A DNA stretch of 64,000 bases from SAR86 cluster bacterium AG-447-A08 (GTDB lineage Bacteria; Pseudomonadota; Gammaproteobacteria; Magnimaribacterales; Magnimaribacteraceae): NCBI GenBank assembly GCA_003212335.1, contig QCQA01000003.1, positions 120,516-184,515 of the forward strand, given 5' to 3'. Numbering within the stretch: position 1 is the stretch's first letter; each line of letters begins with the position of its first letter. Below, one piece after another: positions 27,209-39,319 of the stretch. Position numbers and translations under genes: made by a program. Below the pieces are notes generated by a model. The model was not told where the DNA came from and did no database searches. It was given only the letters and a program-made list of their open reading frames with translations.

Positions 27209-28272
27209 TGAATATTTTATTTATTGCCGGGGGAACAGGAGGGCATGTCTATCCTGCGTTAAGCATTGCTCAAGAATTCAAAGGAAAAGACAACAATATT
27301 GCATGGATTGGAAAAGCCGATAGTCTTGAGGAAAGGGTTTGTTCAAAAGAGGGCTTTGTATTTTACTCTGTTAAAGGTACAGGTTTTCTTGGAAAAGGTG
27401 TTCTAGGCAAGATAGTCGCGCTTTATTTTTTTGTTGCGGCTTTGCTAAGGAGTTTTTTCTTGTTAATCAAAATAAAGCCGGACTTAATCGTCTCTACAGG
27501 AGGGTATATTTCTCTTGCACCTAGCTTATTAGGTTCATTATTTTGCCCTCTTTTTATTCATGAACAGAACAGTGTCGCCGGACTAACAAATAAAATTCTT
27601 CACAGATTTTCCAAAATAACATTTGAAGCATTTCCAGATACTTTTTTAAACTTTAAATCCAAAACCTCATTTGTAGGAAATCCGGTAAGAAAAGAGATCT
27701 TTAGTATCTCAACTAAAAAGCAAGAAAAAACATCAACCTTTAATATACTCATATTAGGTGGTAGTCAGGGCTCTAAGCAGATCAATGACATAATTAAAAT
27801 CATTCTTAAAAATCATGATGTACCTTCTAGCTGGAAAATTGTTCATCAAGCAGGAACGCTGGATAACAGTCGATTAAAAGAAGTTTATGAAAAATCAGGA
27901 GTGAATTTTGAAATCAGAGAATTTATTGAAAATATGGCAGAGGTTTATCAGCAGTCTCAATTGATTATTTCAAGATCGGGTGCCATGACAATAAGTGAAA
28001 TATGTTCAGCAGGAAAACCGTCAGTGCTTCTCCCATTGCCTTGGGCTTCAGACAACCATCAATATATCAATGCTAAATATCTCAAGGATCAAGGGGCAGC
28101 AGAGATTATTGAATCGGATATTTCTAATTCTGAAAAACTTTTCAAGCTATTAATTGAACTTGAAAAGGATGATAATAAACGAGAGTCAATGGGGCATAAT
28201 GCCACTTTGGTTTTTCCTCCCAATACTTCTGAGAGTATTTATAAGGCTATCAATGAATCACTCAAAATATAA
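27208..28272 (+). CDS. murG: Lipid II synthase MurG
   Basis: Adds GlcNAc to lipid I at the cytoplasmic face of the inner membrane. 354 residues: 'LFIAGGTGGHVYPALSIAQE' G-loop 1, 'LIVSTGGYISLAPSLLGSL', 'FIHEQNSVAGLTNKIL', 'ILILGGSQGSKQINDII', 'LIISRSGAMTISEICSAGKP' and 'LLPLPWASDNHQYINAKYL'. ATG lies on the last base of the ftsW stop. The murC start lies 20 bases before the murG end. Confidence 0.97.
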   Translation: MNILFIAGGTGGHVYPALSIAQEFKGKDNNIAWIGKADSLEERVCSKEGFVFYSVKGTGFLGKGVLGKIVALYFFVAALLRSFFLLIKIKPDLIVSTGGYISLAPSLLGSLFCPLFIHEQNSVAGLTNKILHRFSKITFEAFPDTFLNFKSKTSFVGNPVRKEIFSISTKKQEKTSTFNILILGGSQGSKQINDIIKIILKNHDVPSSWKIVHQAGTLDNSRLKEVYEKSGVNFEIREFIENMAEVYQQSQLIISRSGAMTISEICSAGKPSVLLPLPWASDNHQYINAKYLKDQGAAEIIESDISNSEKLFKLLIELEKDDNKRESMGHNATLVFPPNTSESIYKAINESLKI

Positions 28273-29641
28273 ATTAAATAATATCCATTTCGTTGGAATA
28301 GGAGGGAGTGGGATGAGTGGTATAGCTGAAGTCCTAAATAACCTTGGTTATAAGGTATCTGGTTCAGATAGTACTTCTTCTTCCAACACCCAAAGACTTG
28401 AGGGTATGGGTATTAAAATTTACTACGAACACAAATCTTCCAATCTTGAAGGGGTCGAGATGCTGGTGAAGTCAACTGCAATACCTGAAGATAATGTAGA
28501 GATTGAGGAGGCAAGAGATAGATCCATCCCAGTACTAGCAAGAGCTGAAATGCTTTCTAGCTTGATGAACAACAAAAAAGGTATAGCTGTTGCCGGAACA
28601 CACGGCAAAACAACCACTACTAGTCTAGTTGCTTCAATAATGAGTGACGCAGGTCTTGATCCAACGTTTATCAATGGAGGAATAATCAATAGTTTTAACT
28701 CAAATGCGCAATTAGGTCAGGGCGAATATCTAATTGCTGAAGCAGATGAAAGTGATCAATCATTTTTATTGCTTCAACCATCTGTTTCAATAATTACCAA
28801 TATTGAGCCTGATCATCTAATTAATTACGAAAATAGTTTTGAAAACTTAAAAAATGCCTTTTTAGAATTCATTAAGAATCTTCCCTTCAATGGGATTTCT
28901 ATTGTCTGCGGAGACGATGAGGTAATAAAAGAGTTAAAAAAGAATTTTCAAAGAAACCATATCAGTTATGGTTTTGAGCCAACCAATGATTATGTTATTT
29001 CTAATTATAAATCCGAGGGAATGAAATCTTTCTTTAAATTGACCTCTCCCCATGAGTCCATAGATTTAAGCCTAAACATGTTAGGCAAGCATAATGTTTT
29101 GAATGCCGCTGCTGCTGCTATTTTATGCATCCAAGAAGGCATCTCATTAAATGTTATAAAAGGATCTTTAAAGAATTTCATGGGTATAGACAGGCGCATG
29201 CAAATTTTAGGGTCTAAGAAAATCAAAACTCATCACTGTACTTATATTGATGATTACGGTCATCACCCAACGGAGATTGAGAAAACTATTGAAGCTATAA
29301 GAGACTCTTATCCAGCACATAAAGTAATTATGATTTTTCAACCTCATAGGTTTACCAGGACTAAAGACTTATACGAAGAGTTTGTTGCTGTTTTAAAGCA
29401 TGTAGATCAACTGATGCTTCTTGATATTTATTCTGCTGGAGAAAAAGAAATTGAAGACATTAATAGTGAAAATATTCAGAAATCACTTATGAAAGAAGGT
29501 TTTAAGCAAGTAAATTTATTCTCAGATAAAGAGAAAATTCTAAAAAACTTAGATGCGGATATAAATTCTGATACTGTTTTTGTATTTCAGGGTGCAGGTG
29601 ATATTTCTGCAATCAGCAAACAAGTAGCTGAGGACTTTTAA
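28253..29641 (+). CDS. murC: UDP-MurNAc:L-alanine ligase MurC
   Basis: First Mur ligase, adds L-alanine to UDP-MurNAc. About 462 residues from the ATG at 28253; the open frame extends 99 bases further into murG but the family begins near 'IHFVGIGGSGMSGIAEVL'. ATP loop 'IAVAGTHGKTTTTSLVASIM', 'EADESDQSFLLLQPSVSI', 'TNIEPDHLINY' and 'YIDDYGHHPTEIEKTIEAI' are present. ddl follows with TAATG overlap. Confidence 0.97.
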   Translation: MNHSKYKLNNIHFVGIGGSGMSGIAEVLNNLGYKVSGSDSTSSSNTQRLEGMGIKIYYEHKSSNLEGVEMLVKSTAIPEDNVEIEEARDRSIPVLARAEMLSSLMNNKKGIAVAGTHGKTTTTSLVASIMSDAGLDPTFINGGIINSFNSNAQLGQGEYLIAEADESDQSFLLLQPSVSIITNIEPDHLINYENSFENLKNAFLEFIKNLPFNGISIVCGDDEVIKELKKNFQRNHISYGFEPTNDYVISNYKSEGMKSFFKLTSPHESIDLSLNMLGKHNVLNAAAAAILCIQEGISLNVIKGSLKNFMGIDRRMQILGSKKIKTHHCTYIDDYGHHPTEIEKTIEAIRDSYPAHKVIMIFQPHRFTRTKDLYEEFVAVLKHVDQLMLLDIYSAGEKEIEDINSENIQKSLMKEGFKQVNLFSDKEKILKNLDADINSDTVFVFQGAGDISAISKQVAEDF

Positions 29642-30594
29642 TGGATCCTATTGAAGAACTTAAAGAAAAGAAGATATTGCTTTTATCTGGTGGATGGTCT
29701 GCAGAGAGGGAAGTCTCAATAAGATCGGGTGCTGCAGTTTCTGCAGCTTTAGATCGACTATCTATAGGTTACACTCACATAGATTTAAGTTCTGAGCAAG
29801 ATGCTAAAAATTTATCAGAAGAATATGATCTAGCTTTTATTGCCTTACATGGAAGAGGAGGAGAAGATGGATTCATTCAGGAAATTCTTGAGTCAAAAGA
29901 TATTAAATATACAGGGAGCAACTCCAGTTCTTGCAAAACATCTCTTAATAAGATTGAAGCTAAAAAAATATGGAGAGAATTATTACTACCTACTCCAGAC
30001 TTCGTTGAGATAATTAATGTAGGTGATCCGGAGATGAAATTAACACCTCATTTATCAGGAGAAGGAGATATCACTGCTCTGGATAAAACTTTTGTTGTTA
30101 AGCCTGCAAACGAAGGTTCAAGCTTCGGCATATCAATAGTAAGGCCTGGTAAGGGAAGTCTCGAGAACTCTATGATCCAAGCTTCGAAATTTGATTCATC
30201 TATTTTAGTAGAAGCTTTTGTAGAAGGCAGGGAGTTAACAGTGTCTATTTTGGGAGATGAAGTTTTTCACCCCATTCATATAAAACCCTCTGGAGAATTT
30301 TATGATTTTGAATCTAAATATGCCGATCAAGGCACTCAATATATAAAAGCAGATATTGAAGGTTCAAAGCTTGAAGAAATCAAAGATTTTGCTTGGCATG
30401 CATTTTCTTCCCTCGGATGTAATCATTGGGGCAGAGTAGATTTTATAGAGGACCATGAGGGAAATTTTCAAATAATAGAAGTAAATACAGTGCCTGGACT
30501 TACAGAGACGAGCCTTTTTCCAAAAGCTGCTTCATATGCAGGCCTTTCATTTGACGATGTCATAGTCAAAGTCCTTCATTTATCTTGCAAATAG
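29641..30594 (+). CDS. ddl: D-alanine:D-alanine ligase
   Basis: ATP-grasp enzyme that makes the D-Ala-D-Ala dipeptide used by MurF. 317 residues: 'LLLSGGWSAEREVSIRSGAA', 'FIALHGRGGEDGFIQEILE', 'FVVKPANEGSSFGISIVRPG', 'GCNHWGRVDFIEDHEGNFQI' and 'IEVNTVPGLTETSLFPKAA'. Last gene of the dcw cluster here; ftsQ, which normally follows, is upstream instead. The rpsF -35 element overlaps its final codons. Confidence 0.97.
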   Translation: MDPIEELKEKKILLLSGGWSAEREVSIRSGAAVSAALDRLSIGYTHIDLSSEQDAKNLSEEYDLAFIALHGRGGEDGFIQEILESKDIKYTGSNSSSCKTSLNKIEAKKIWRELLLPTPDFVEIINVGDPEMKLTPHLSGEGDITALDKTFVVKPANEGSSFGISIVRPGKGSLENSMIQASKFDSSILVEAFVEGRELTVSILGDEVFHPIHIKPSGEFYDFESKYADQGTQYIKADIEGSKLEEIKDFAWHAFSSLGCNHWGRVDFIEDHEGNFQIIEVNTVPGLTETSLFPKAASYAGLSFDDVIVKVLHLSCK

Positions 30595-30613
30595 CAGCAC
30601 TTGTAAATAAAAT
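30585..30613 (+). promoter_or_regulatory. Promoter of rpsF-rpsR-rplI with GC-rich discriminator
   Basis: TTGCAA (30585-30590), a 17 base spacer, and TAAAAT (30608-30613), followed by GCGCACCACC. Same architecture as the rplM promoter, with TAAAATGCGC identical in both. The -35 lies inside the end of ddl, so the ribosomal unit has its own start signal separate from the dcw cluster. Confidence 0.7.
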
Positions 30614-30669
30614 GCGCACCACCTTGCTCTACATGTATTGCATGAGAGCTATTAACCAAGAGGAAAAAA

Positions 30670-31080
30670 ATGAGAAACTACGAAATAGTATTTTTAGTCC
30701 ATCCTGATCAGTCTGACCAGACTTCATCAATAATTTCTAAATTAGAGAAATCTGTTAACGACTCAGGTGGCAACGTTCATAGATCAGAAAATATAGGAAA
30801 TAGAAAACTAGCTTATCCTATTCAAGATCAGTTTAAGGCAAGTTATGGCTTGTTGAATATTGAGTGTAATCAAGAGACCATTGATGAAATAAAAAGCTCT
30901 TTTAAGTTCAATGATTCAATCATTAGAAATCTAATTTTGAGCGTAAATAAAGTTCATAAAGATACGTCTGCACTTCTTACACAAACTAAAGAAGATAACG
31001 AAAAAGACACTTACCAGGAAGCCAGAGAAGCGGCCAATAAAGCTGTAGAACAAGAAGAAGCTAAAGAGGAGAATGAATAA
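30670..31080 (+). CDS. rpsF: 30S ribosomal protein S6
   Basis: Small-subunit platform protein that binds 16S rRNA together with S18. 136 residues: '[17 protein letters not shown]', '[20 protein letters not shown]' and '[14 protein letters not shown]', followed by an acidic C-terminal tail of about 40 residues. Preceded by AAGAGGAAAAAA as ribosome binding site. The stop overlaps the rpsR start. No priB lies between rpsF and rpsR, unlike E. coli. Confidence 0.97.
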   Translation: MRNYEIVFLVHPDQSDQTSSIISKLEKSVNDSGGNVHRSENIGNRKLAYPIQDQFKASYGLLNIECNQETIDEIKSSFKFNDSIIRNLILSVNKVHKDTSALLTQTKEDNEKDTYQEAREAANKAVEQEEAKEENE

Positions 31081-31343
31081 TGGCTAAAAAACAAAAGAAG
31101 AATTTCAAAAGAAAGAGCGATTTCGATAATAGACCAAAGTATTGTAAGTTCACTTCCTTGGGTATTGAAGAGGTAGACTTTAAGGATATTAAACTTTTAA
31201 AAGAATATATAACCGAAACAGGTAAGATAATTCCTGCTCGGATGACAGGCACTTCAGCAAAATATCAAAGACAACTTAATAAAGCTGTAAAAAGGGCACG
31301 GCATCTTGCATTGTTACCTTATACTGATTCACACTACAATTAA
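31080..31343 (+). CDS. rpsR: 30S ribosomal protein S18
   Basis: Partner of S6 on the small-subunit platform. 87 residues with a basic N-terminal tail, then the S18 core '[20 protein letters not shown]', '[20 protein letters not shown]' and '[15 protein letters not shown]'. Three bases separate it from rplI. Confidence 0.98.
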   Translation: MAKKQKKNFKRKSDFDNRPKYCKFTSLGIEEVDFKDIKLLKEYITETGKIIPARMTGTSAKYQRQLNKAVKRARHLALLPYTDSHYN

Positions 31344-31346
31344 GCA

Positions 31347-31802
31347 ATGGAAGTAATATTATTAGAAAAAGTAGCCCAATTGGGTGATCCTGGCGATCTT
31401 GTAAACGTCAAAGCTGGTTACGGAAGAAATTTCTTAATTCCTACAGGTAAAGCTGTCAGAGCAGATGAAGAGAACAAGGCAGAATACGAGAAAAGGAAAG
31501 AGGCGCTTCTCTCTGCGGAGGCTGATAGAAAAGATTCTGCTCAACAACAAGCTGAAAAAATGCAATCTTTATCATTAACAATTTCAGCTCAAGTCTCTGA
31601 TGAAGGAACTTTATATGGCTCTATAGGTACTAGAGAGATAGCCGATGCGCTATCTGAAAAGGGTTATGAAACTGAAAAAAGTTCAGTTAGATTGCCTGAA
31701 GGAGTACTTAAAGAAGCTGGAGAATACTCTATTGATATAGAATTACATCCTGAAGTAATTGTCACAGTCTCATTACAAATCGTAGCTTCAGAAGAAACTT
31801 AA
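31347..31802 (+). CDS. rplI: 50S ribosomal protein L9
   Basis: Large-subunit protein with two globular domains joined by a long helix. 151 residues: N-terminal 'MEVILLEKVAQLGDPGDLVN' and 'VKAGYGRNFLIPTGKAV', the helix about 40-75, and a C-terminal domain including 'LYGSIGTREIADALSEKGYE' and 'GEYSIDIELHPEVIVTVSLQ'. A 62 base gap without a clear terminator leads to dnaB. Confidence 0.97.
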   Translation: MEVILLEKVAQLGDPGDLVNVKAGYGRNFLIPTGKAVRADEENKAEYEKRKEALLSAEADRKDSAQQQAEKMQSLSLTISAQVSDEGTLYGSIGTREIADALSEKGYETEKSSVRLPEGVLKEAGEYSIDIELHPEVIVTVSLQIVASEET

Positions 31803-31864
31803 AAAGTTACTTGTTTTAAATCTCTTCCAGTGGGAGAATCAATGTCTTTCCTAAAAAATAGGTT

Positions 31865-33271
31865 ATGGCGTTAGAAAACTTATCAAATCGAGAATTACCT
31901 TACTCAACTGAAGCTGAGAAAGCCGTATTAGGCGGCATTATGCTTAAAAATGAAACATGGGATATTGTTTCAGATCTTGTTAAAGAGGATGATTTTCATA
32001 AAGAAGAACATAAACTAATTTATCGAACAATTCATGACCTTCAAGATGCTGGAAAGCCAGTTGATGTAATAACTGTTCAAGAAGCTATTGAGGGAAATGG
32101 AGATCTGCCTAAATTAATCAATTCTGGTGGAAAAGACTATCTCGCCCTATTGGCTAGAGAAACACCAAGTGTAGCCAATATCCAAAGTTATGCAGACATC
32201 ATTAAACAAAGATCAAATTTAAGGCGTCTCATAATTGCAGCAGATAATATTTCTAAAGTTGCAAAAGAATCTGATGCTTCTGGAAGTGATCGAATAATAG
32301 ATGAGGCAGAGGAAAAGATTCTCAGCCTTAGAGATGATTTAAACAGATCCGCTGGTCCCAAAGAGGTAAAAGAACTGCTGGGACAAGTTTATACTGAAAT
32401 ACAAGAGTCCTCAGAGAGTGGGAGCTCCTTGGTCGGTGTAAGTACAGGCTTTACTGAAATTGATGAAGTAACTCTTGGCTTCCAAAAGTCTGATTTAATT
32501 ATTATTGCCGGTAGACCCTCAATGGGAAAAACGGCTTTTGCTTTTAATATCGCAGAAAACGTAGCTCGTCAGACAGATCAAACCGTATTACTTTTTAGTA
32601 TGGAAATGTCTTCCGAGCAAGTCGTTAGGCGCTTTATCTCAAGCATATCAAGTATTGATCTTCAAAGATTAATGAGAGGGCAACTAGAAGAAAATGATTG
32701 GGAAGGTATAGATAAAGCTTTATCGGTATTGAGTCAAAAGAGCATTTTACTAGATGATACTCCTGCACTATCCCCTTCAGAGATAAGAGCAAGAGCTAGA
32801 CGGGTAAAAAGAGAGAACAACGATCTTGCCATGATAGTCATAGATTACCTACAACTTATGCAAGTTCCTGGTAGAGGCGATAATAGAGTAGCAGAAATTA
32901 GTGAAATCAGCAGATCATTAAAAGCTTTGGCAAAAGAGTTAAATGTACCAGTAATCGCTTTATCTCAGCTAAATAGGGCAGTGGAGACCAGGCCTAACAA
33001 GAGACCGATATTGGCAGATTTAAGAGATTCAGGAGCTATTGAACAAGATGCTGATGTCATTGCTTTTTTGTACAGACATTCTTATTACGATCCCACAGAC
33101 CTTGAAAGTAAAGGTAAAGCCGAGGTTAATATAGCTAAACAAAGAAACGGTCCAACAAAAGCAGTTCCAGTTGCTTTTGTAGAGAATACTGCAACATTTC
33201 AGAATCTGGCTAATACAGAAAGATTTCCGCCTCCATTTTATGAGGAAAATGAAGACCCTTTTCCTTCATAA
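31865..33271 (+). CDS. dnaB: Replicative DNA helicase DnaB
   Basis: Hexameric helicase that unwinds DNA at the replication fork. 468 residues: N-terminal 'LPYSTEAEKAVLGGIML' domain that contacts primase, then the RecA-like ATPase with Walker A 'IIAGRPSMGKTAFAFNIAEN', 'VLLFSMEMSSEQVVRRFIS', Walker B 'LAMIVIDYLQLMQV', and 'LADLRDSGAIEQDADVIAFL'. No intein is present. Follows rplI as in many gammaproteobacteria. Confidence 0.98.
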   Translation: MALENLSNRELPYSTEAEKAVLGGIMLKNETWDIVSDLVKEDDFHKEEHKLIYRTIHDLQDAGKPVDVITVQEAIEGNGDLPKLINSGGKDYLALLARETPSVANIQSYADIIKQRSNLRRLIIAADNISKVAKESDASGSDRIIDEAEEKILSLRDDLNRSAGPKEVKELLGQVYTEIQESSESGSSLVGVSTGFTEIDEVTLGFQKSDLIIIAGRPSMGKTAFAFNIAENVARQTDQTVLLFSMEMSSEQVVRRFISSISSIDLQRLMRGQLEENDWEGIDKALSVLSQKSILLDDTPALSPSEIRARARRVKRENNDLAMIVIDYLQLMQVPGRGDNRVAEISEISRSLKALAKELNVPVIALSQLNRAVETRPNKRPILADLRDSGAIEQDADVIAFLYRHSYYDPTDLESKGKAEVNIAKQRNGPTKAVPVAFVENTATFQNLANTERFPPPFYEENEDPFPS

Positions 33272-33307
33272 ATATTCCATCTTTTTACACAAATATGACT
33301 TATGTTG

Positions 33308-33338
33308 TTGTGTCCTAAAATATCTAAATTTGTATAAT
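33308..33338 (+). promoter_or_regulatory. Possible promoter of the di-iron protein gene
   Basis: Perfect TATAAT at 33333-33338 with a poor -35 (TTGTGT, 33308-33313) at 19 bases. The predicted RNA start lies downstream of the TTG at 33338, which supports translation from the ATG at 33365. Confidence 0.4.
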
Positions 33339-33364
33339 TGAGAATTAATATAGCTAACGATCTT

Positions 33365-34441
33365 ATGAAAATAGAATATACCAAAGAAACACCTAGAAAG
33401 ATTAGAGATTACAATCAAGAAGAGATTGTTCTAAATTCTGAAGAAGTTGAAGACATAGCTGAAATATTTAAAACTCCCTTAACGGGTACATATAACTGGG
33501 ACTATTCTGTACAAGACAATAGGATTGCTAAATTGTATGAGTTAGGAAAAAAACTCAATTGGAATGTCTCAATGGATATTGATTGGGATAGGCCTATGGT
33601 CGTTTCTGATGAAGTACCACCTATGTTTTGGGATGAGTACCCTCCGTATAAAAAGCTAACTCTTGAAGAGAAGAGAGAGTTCTTACGTCATAGAGGGGCT
33701 AGCCAATTCAGTCAATTTTTACATGGAGAACAAGGGGCACTGCTTGTAGCATCGCAACTTGTTTCCTGTGCACCTACATATCAAGCTAAGTTATATGCTG
33801 CTTCTCAGACATTTGACGAGGCAAGACATGTCGAGGCTTTTACCAAATATATACAAAATAGATCCAAACTAATGTACCCAGTTGGAGCAGGATTAAAAAG
33901 TTTATTAGACAAAATACTTACCGATGAAAGATGGGATCTTAAGCTAATAGGCATGCAGATAATCATAGAAGGCCTCGCATTAGCAGCATTTAATACTGCA
34001 AAAGCCGTTACACCTGATCCTGTATTGAGAGATATTCTGCATCTTATAATTAGAGATGAAGCAAGGCATGTAACCTTTGGTGTCAACTATTTAGAAGATT
34101 TTATTGAAAATCTTACTGATGAAGAGAGAGAAGATAGGGCAATGTTTGCCTATGAAGCTTGTGTTATTAGTAAAGAAAGGCTCTTTCCAACTGATGTATT
34201 TAGGAGGTTTGGTTGGAATGAAGATGAAGCAAGAGAATTCTCAAATAAAGCAGGCTTTGCAACAGAGTTTCAACGTCTTTTATTTTCTAGAGTAGTTCCT
34301 AATCTGTCACGTATCGGTCTACTTACAGATAAAGTTAGGCCACTATATGATCAGTTGGGCGTATTGGAGTTTGAATCCCATTCTTCTGATGGAGATATCA
34401 CCTGGGCTGATCTAGAAAAACCCCTTGACCTTTCAGCCTAA
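33365..34441 (+). CDS. Ferritin-like di-iron protein (R2-like or AurF-like oxygenase)
   Basis: A 358 residue all-helical protein with a complete carboxylate-bridged di-iron site: Glu122 (in 'HGEQGALL'), Glu152 and His155 ('DEARH'), Glu202 ('IEGLAL') and Glu232 and His235 ('DEARH'). This is the ferritin/ribonucleotide-reductase R2 fold. Such proteins are often labelled ribonucleotide reductase small subunit, but the two symmetric DEARH motifs look more like N-oxygenases or fatty-acid type di-iron oxidases. No NrdA neighbour is present, so I do not assign RNR activity. It stands alone between dnaB and pyrG. The TTG at 33338 falls in the -10 box and was not used as start. Confidence 0.7.
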   Translation: MKIEYTKETPRKIRDYNQEEIVLNSEEVEDIAEIFKTPLTGTYNWDYSVQDNRIAKLYELGKKLNWNVSMDIDWDRPMVVSDEVPPMFWDEYPPYKKLTLEEKREFLRHRGASQFSQFLHGEQGALLVASQLVSCAPTYQAKLYAASQTFDEARHVEAFTKYIQNRSKLMYPVGAGLKSLLDKILTDERWDLKLIGMQIIIEGLALAAFNTAKAVTPDPVLRDILHLIIRDEARHVTFGVNYLEDFIENLTDEEREDRAMFAYEACVISKERLFPTDVFRRFGWNEDEAREFSNKAGFATEFQRLLFSRVVPNLSRIGLLTDKVRPLYDQLGVLEFESHSSDGDITWADLEKPLDLSA

Positions 34442-34514
34442 ATTTATAATTAAGTTGTTCACCTAGCAGGTTTTTGTTAATCTGTAATCCCATCGTGGAG
34501 AAGATATTTTATAG

Positions 34515-37003
<2,489 letters not shown>

Positions 37004-37012
37004 GCAACAGTA

Positions 37013-38284
37013 ATGAAAATTCAATCAATTGAAGGTTTTGAAGTAATAGATTCCAGAGGAAATCCTACTGTGGCTGCAAAGGTAAATTTAAATAATTCTA
37101 CTTCAGGAATAGCTTTAGTTCCTTCTGGAGCTTCTACTGGTCAGCATGAAGCAAATGAAAAGCGAGATGAGGATGAGACTAGATATTTAGGTAAAGGTGT
37201 TCTTAGTGCAGTTGAATCCATCAACAAAGAAATTTCTGAGTTGCTCAAAGGTAAAGATGCCGAAGATCTGTTAGCCAACGATAGAACCCTTATAGAATCT
37301 GATGGAACAGAAAATAAAAATAATTTCGGTGCTAATGCTATTCTTGCAGTTTCTATGGCATGCGCTAAAGCCGCTTCTAATTCGAAGAAAATACCTTTAC
37401 ATAAGTTTATCAATTCAAAATACTCTGAGTTTTGCAATAAAGAGGTAGTTTCTTCTCTACCAATTCCGATGATGAATATTCTTAATGGAGGTGCTCATGC
37501 TGATAACCCAATTGATTTTCAGGAGTTCATGATTCAACCCATTGGATTTGATTCTTTTCAGGAGACTTTGAGGGCTGGGGTTGAAATCTTTCACACACTA
37601 AAAAATATACTCAAATCTAGAGGGTTAAGTACATCGGTAGGTGATGAAGGAGGATTTGCCCCTAATCTAAAATCACCTGAAGAGGCATTGGATTTAATAA
37701 TGGTAGCAATAGAAAAAGCAGGCTATAAACCTGGTGACCAAGTCTCGTTGTGTCTAGATATTGCCGCAACAGAATTTTACTCTAATTCAATTTATAACCT
37801 TGAAGGAATGGGTCAAACACTGAATTCTTCTGAAATGACAGAGTATATAAAAGAACTATGCAAAAATTATCCTATTAGCTCAGTTGAAGATGGTCTTGAT
37901 GAGGATGATTGGACAGGCTGGTCTGAAATGACTAAATCTTTAGGTTCTAAGATTCAATTAGTAGGCGACGATCTATTTGTTACAAATACAAAAAGAATTA
38001 AACATGGCATAGAAGAAGGTTCAGCAAATTCGGTTCTAGTAAAAGTAAATCAGATTGGAACTTTAATGGAAACCTTTGAGGCTATAGAAACCGCTGTCCA
38101 AAATAATTACACTACAGTTATTTCGCATAGGTCAGGAGAAACTGAGGATACATTTATTGCTGACTTAGCTGTCGGAGTTGCTTCTGGACAAATAAAAACT
38201 GGAGCACCATCAAGATCAGATCGGGTAGCTAAATACAATAGATTACTAATGATAGAAGCTGAGTCAGGTATATGTATAGCTTAA
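37013..38284 (+). CDS. eno: Enolase
   Basis: Interconverts 2-phosphoglycerate and PEP in glycolysis; in many gammaproteobacteria it is also part of the RNA degradosome. 423 residues: '[16 protein letters not shown]', '[17 protein letters not shown]', '[16 protein letters not shown]', '[20 protein letters not shown]', '[17 protein letters not shown]' and '[20 protein letters not shown]'. The frame of ftsB starts 13 bases before its end. Confidence 0.98.
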   Translation: MKIQSIEGFEVIDSRGNPTVAAKVNLNNSTSGIALVPSGASTGQHEANEKRDEDETRYLGKGVLSAVESINKEISELLKGKDAEDLLANDRTLIESDGTENKNNFGANAILAVSMACAKAASNSKKIPLHKFINSKYSEFCNKEVVSSLPIPMMNILNGGAHADNPIDFQEFMIQPIGFDSFQETLRAGVEIFHTLKNILKSRGLSTSVGDEGGFAPNLKSPEEALDLIMVAIEKAGYKPGDQVSLCLDIAATEFYSNSIYNLEGMGQTLNSSEMTEYIKELCKNYPISSVEDGLDEDDWTGWSEMTKSLGSKIQLVGDDLFVTNTKRIKHGIEEGSANSVLVKVNQIGTLMETFEAIETAVQNNYTTVISHRSGETEDTFIADLAVGVASGQIKTGAPSRSDRVAKYNRLLMIEAESGICIA

Positions 38285-38622
38285 TAACAAAGCTGCTTAA
38301 GTCTGTAAAATCTGCACCTCTTTTCTCAGGTTCTTTTTTGATCCTATGTTGCATTATTGGAGCAACTCAGTATCAATATTGGTTTGGCCTTTACAGTTCC
38401 AGCAATTTAAAGGATTTAAAAGAAGAAATACAACTAATAGAGTTAGAAACAGACCTAATCCAAAAAACAAATGAAGAGCTTATTAGAGAAAAGAAAAAGC
38501 TTAATTCAGGCCAAGAGGCATTGGAAGGTGTGGCCAGACTAGAGCTTGGAATGATAAAGCCAGGAGAGCAGTTTTACGTTTTCAAAGAAAAAGCTCAAGA
38601 AGATAGTAAAGAAGATAATTAA
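38272..38622 (+). CDS. ftsB: Cell division protein FtsB
   Basis: Bitopic partner of FtsL and FtsQ in the divisome. 116 residues: a membrane segment (about 17-35) followed by '[17 protein letters not shown]', the family landmark after the membrane helix, then a coiled coil and a '[19 protein letters not shown]' end. The start at 38272 overlaps eno and gives about 15 more N-terminal residues than typical FtsB; no better ATG is in frame before the helix. The location between eno and ispD is conserved. Confidence 0.9.
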   Translation: MYSLITKLLKSVKSAPLFSGSFLILCCIIGATQYQYWFGLYSSSNLKDLKEEIQLIELETDLIQKTNEELIREKKKLNSGQEALEGVARLELGMIKPGEQFYVFKEKAQEDSKEDN

Positions 38623-38623
38623 A

Positions 38624-39316
38624 TTGATAGAACCTTTTGCAGTTATATTGCCTAGTGCGGGTCAGAGTGAACGTTTTGATTCGGACATACCAAAACAATA
38701 TTGCAAGATAGATAATCAACTAGTAATTAATTATTCATTAGACCTTTTTTTAAATTTTGAAGAATGTAAAAAAATTATAATTGCCGTATCTGATCTAAAT
38801 CAAATACCTAGCGATATATCTAAAGACAAACGAATAGAAATCATACTTGGTGGTAAGTCTAGAGGACAATCGGTACTAAACTGTTTCAATCATCTATCAC
38901 AATCTCAATGCTATATAAATGTTTTGATACATGATGCGGCGAGACCTTGCCTACACCCTAAAGAGGTTAAGAATTTCTTAAAGTTATTTTGTACTTCTGA
39001 CTATGCAGGCATGATCTTTTCTCATCCTTGTACTGATACATTAAAATCTTCCGTAGACGGAAAAATAATCAATGCTACTGTTGAACGCTCATCCATGTGG
39101 CAAGTACAAACACCTCAAATTTTTAAGTATGAAAATCTTAATAATGCTTACAGTAGCTTTTCAGGTAATTTAAATAGCCTTACTGATGAGTCTTCGCTCT
39201 TTGATACATTAAATGAGGAAGTATTTCTTTATAAAGGTTCATCACAAAATATAAAAATTACACTTAAAGAAGATTTACAATTGGCGGAATTTATAATTCG
39301 AAATCATAAGGAATAA
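38624..39316 (+). CDS. ispD: 2-C-methyl-D-erythritol 4-phosphate cytidylyltransferase IspD
   Basis: Attaches CMP to methylerythritol phosphate in the MEP isoprenoid pathway. 230 residues, TTG start. The nucleotidyl-binding 'ILPSAGQSERFDSDIPKQY', 'VLIHDAARPCLHPKEVKNF' and 'RSSMWQVQTPQIFKYENL' are present. It uses CTP, made by PyrG in the same block, and its product feeds IspF after IspE. Three bases precede ispF. Confidence 0.94.
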   Translation: MIEPFAVILPSAGQSERFDSDIPKQYCKIDNQLVINYSLDLFLNFEECKKIIIAVSDLNQIPSDISKDKRIEIILGGKSRGQSVLNCFNHLSQSQCYINVLIHDAARPCLHPKEVKNFLKLFCTSDYAGMIFSHPCTDTLKSSVDGKIINATVERSSMWQVQTPQIFKYENLNNAYSSFSGNLNSLTDESSLFDTLNEEVFLYKGSSQNIKITLKEDLQLAEFIIRNHKE

Positions 39317-39319
39317 AGA

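Noticed and set aside
28154..28252. N-terminal extension of murC into murG
   Set aside because: Codons overlap the MurG C terminus in another frame; MurC homology starts shortly after ATG 28253.
33365..34441. Assignment as ribonucleotide reductase small subunit NrdB
   Set aside because: The ligand motifs fit the wider ferritin-like superfamily equally well and no nrdA is adjacent; left as a di-iron protein.
34451..34478. ACCT-AGC-AGGT followed by T-run after the di-iron gene as a terminator
   Set aside because: Four base-pair stem is too weak to call, though it could contribute.
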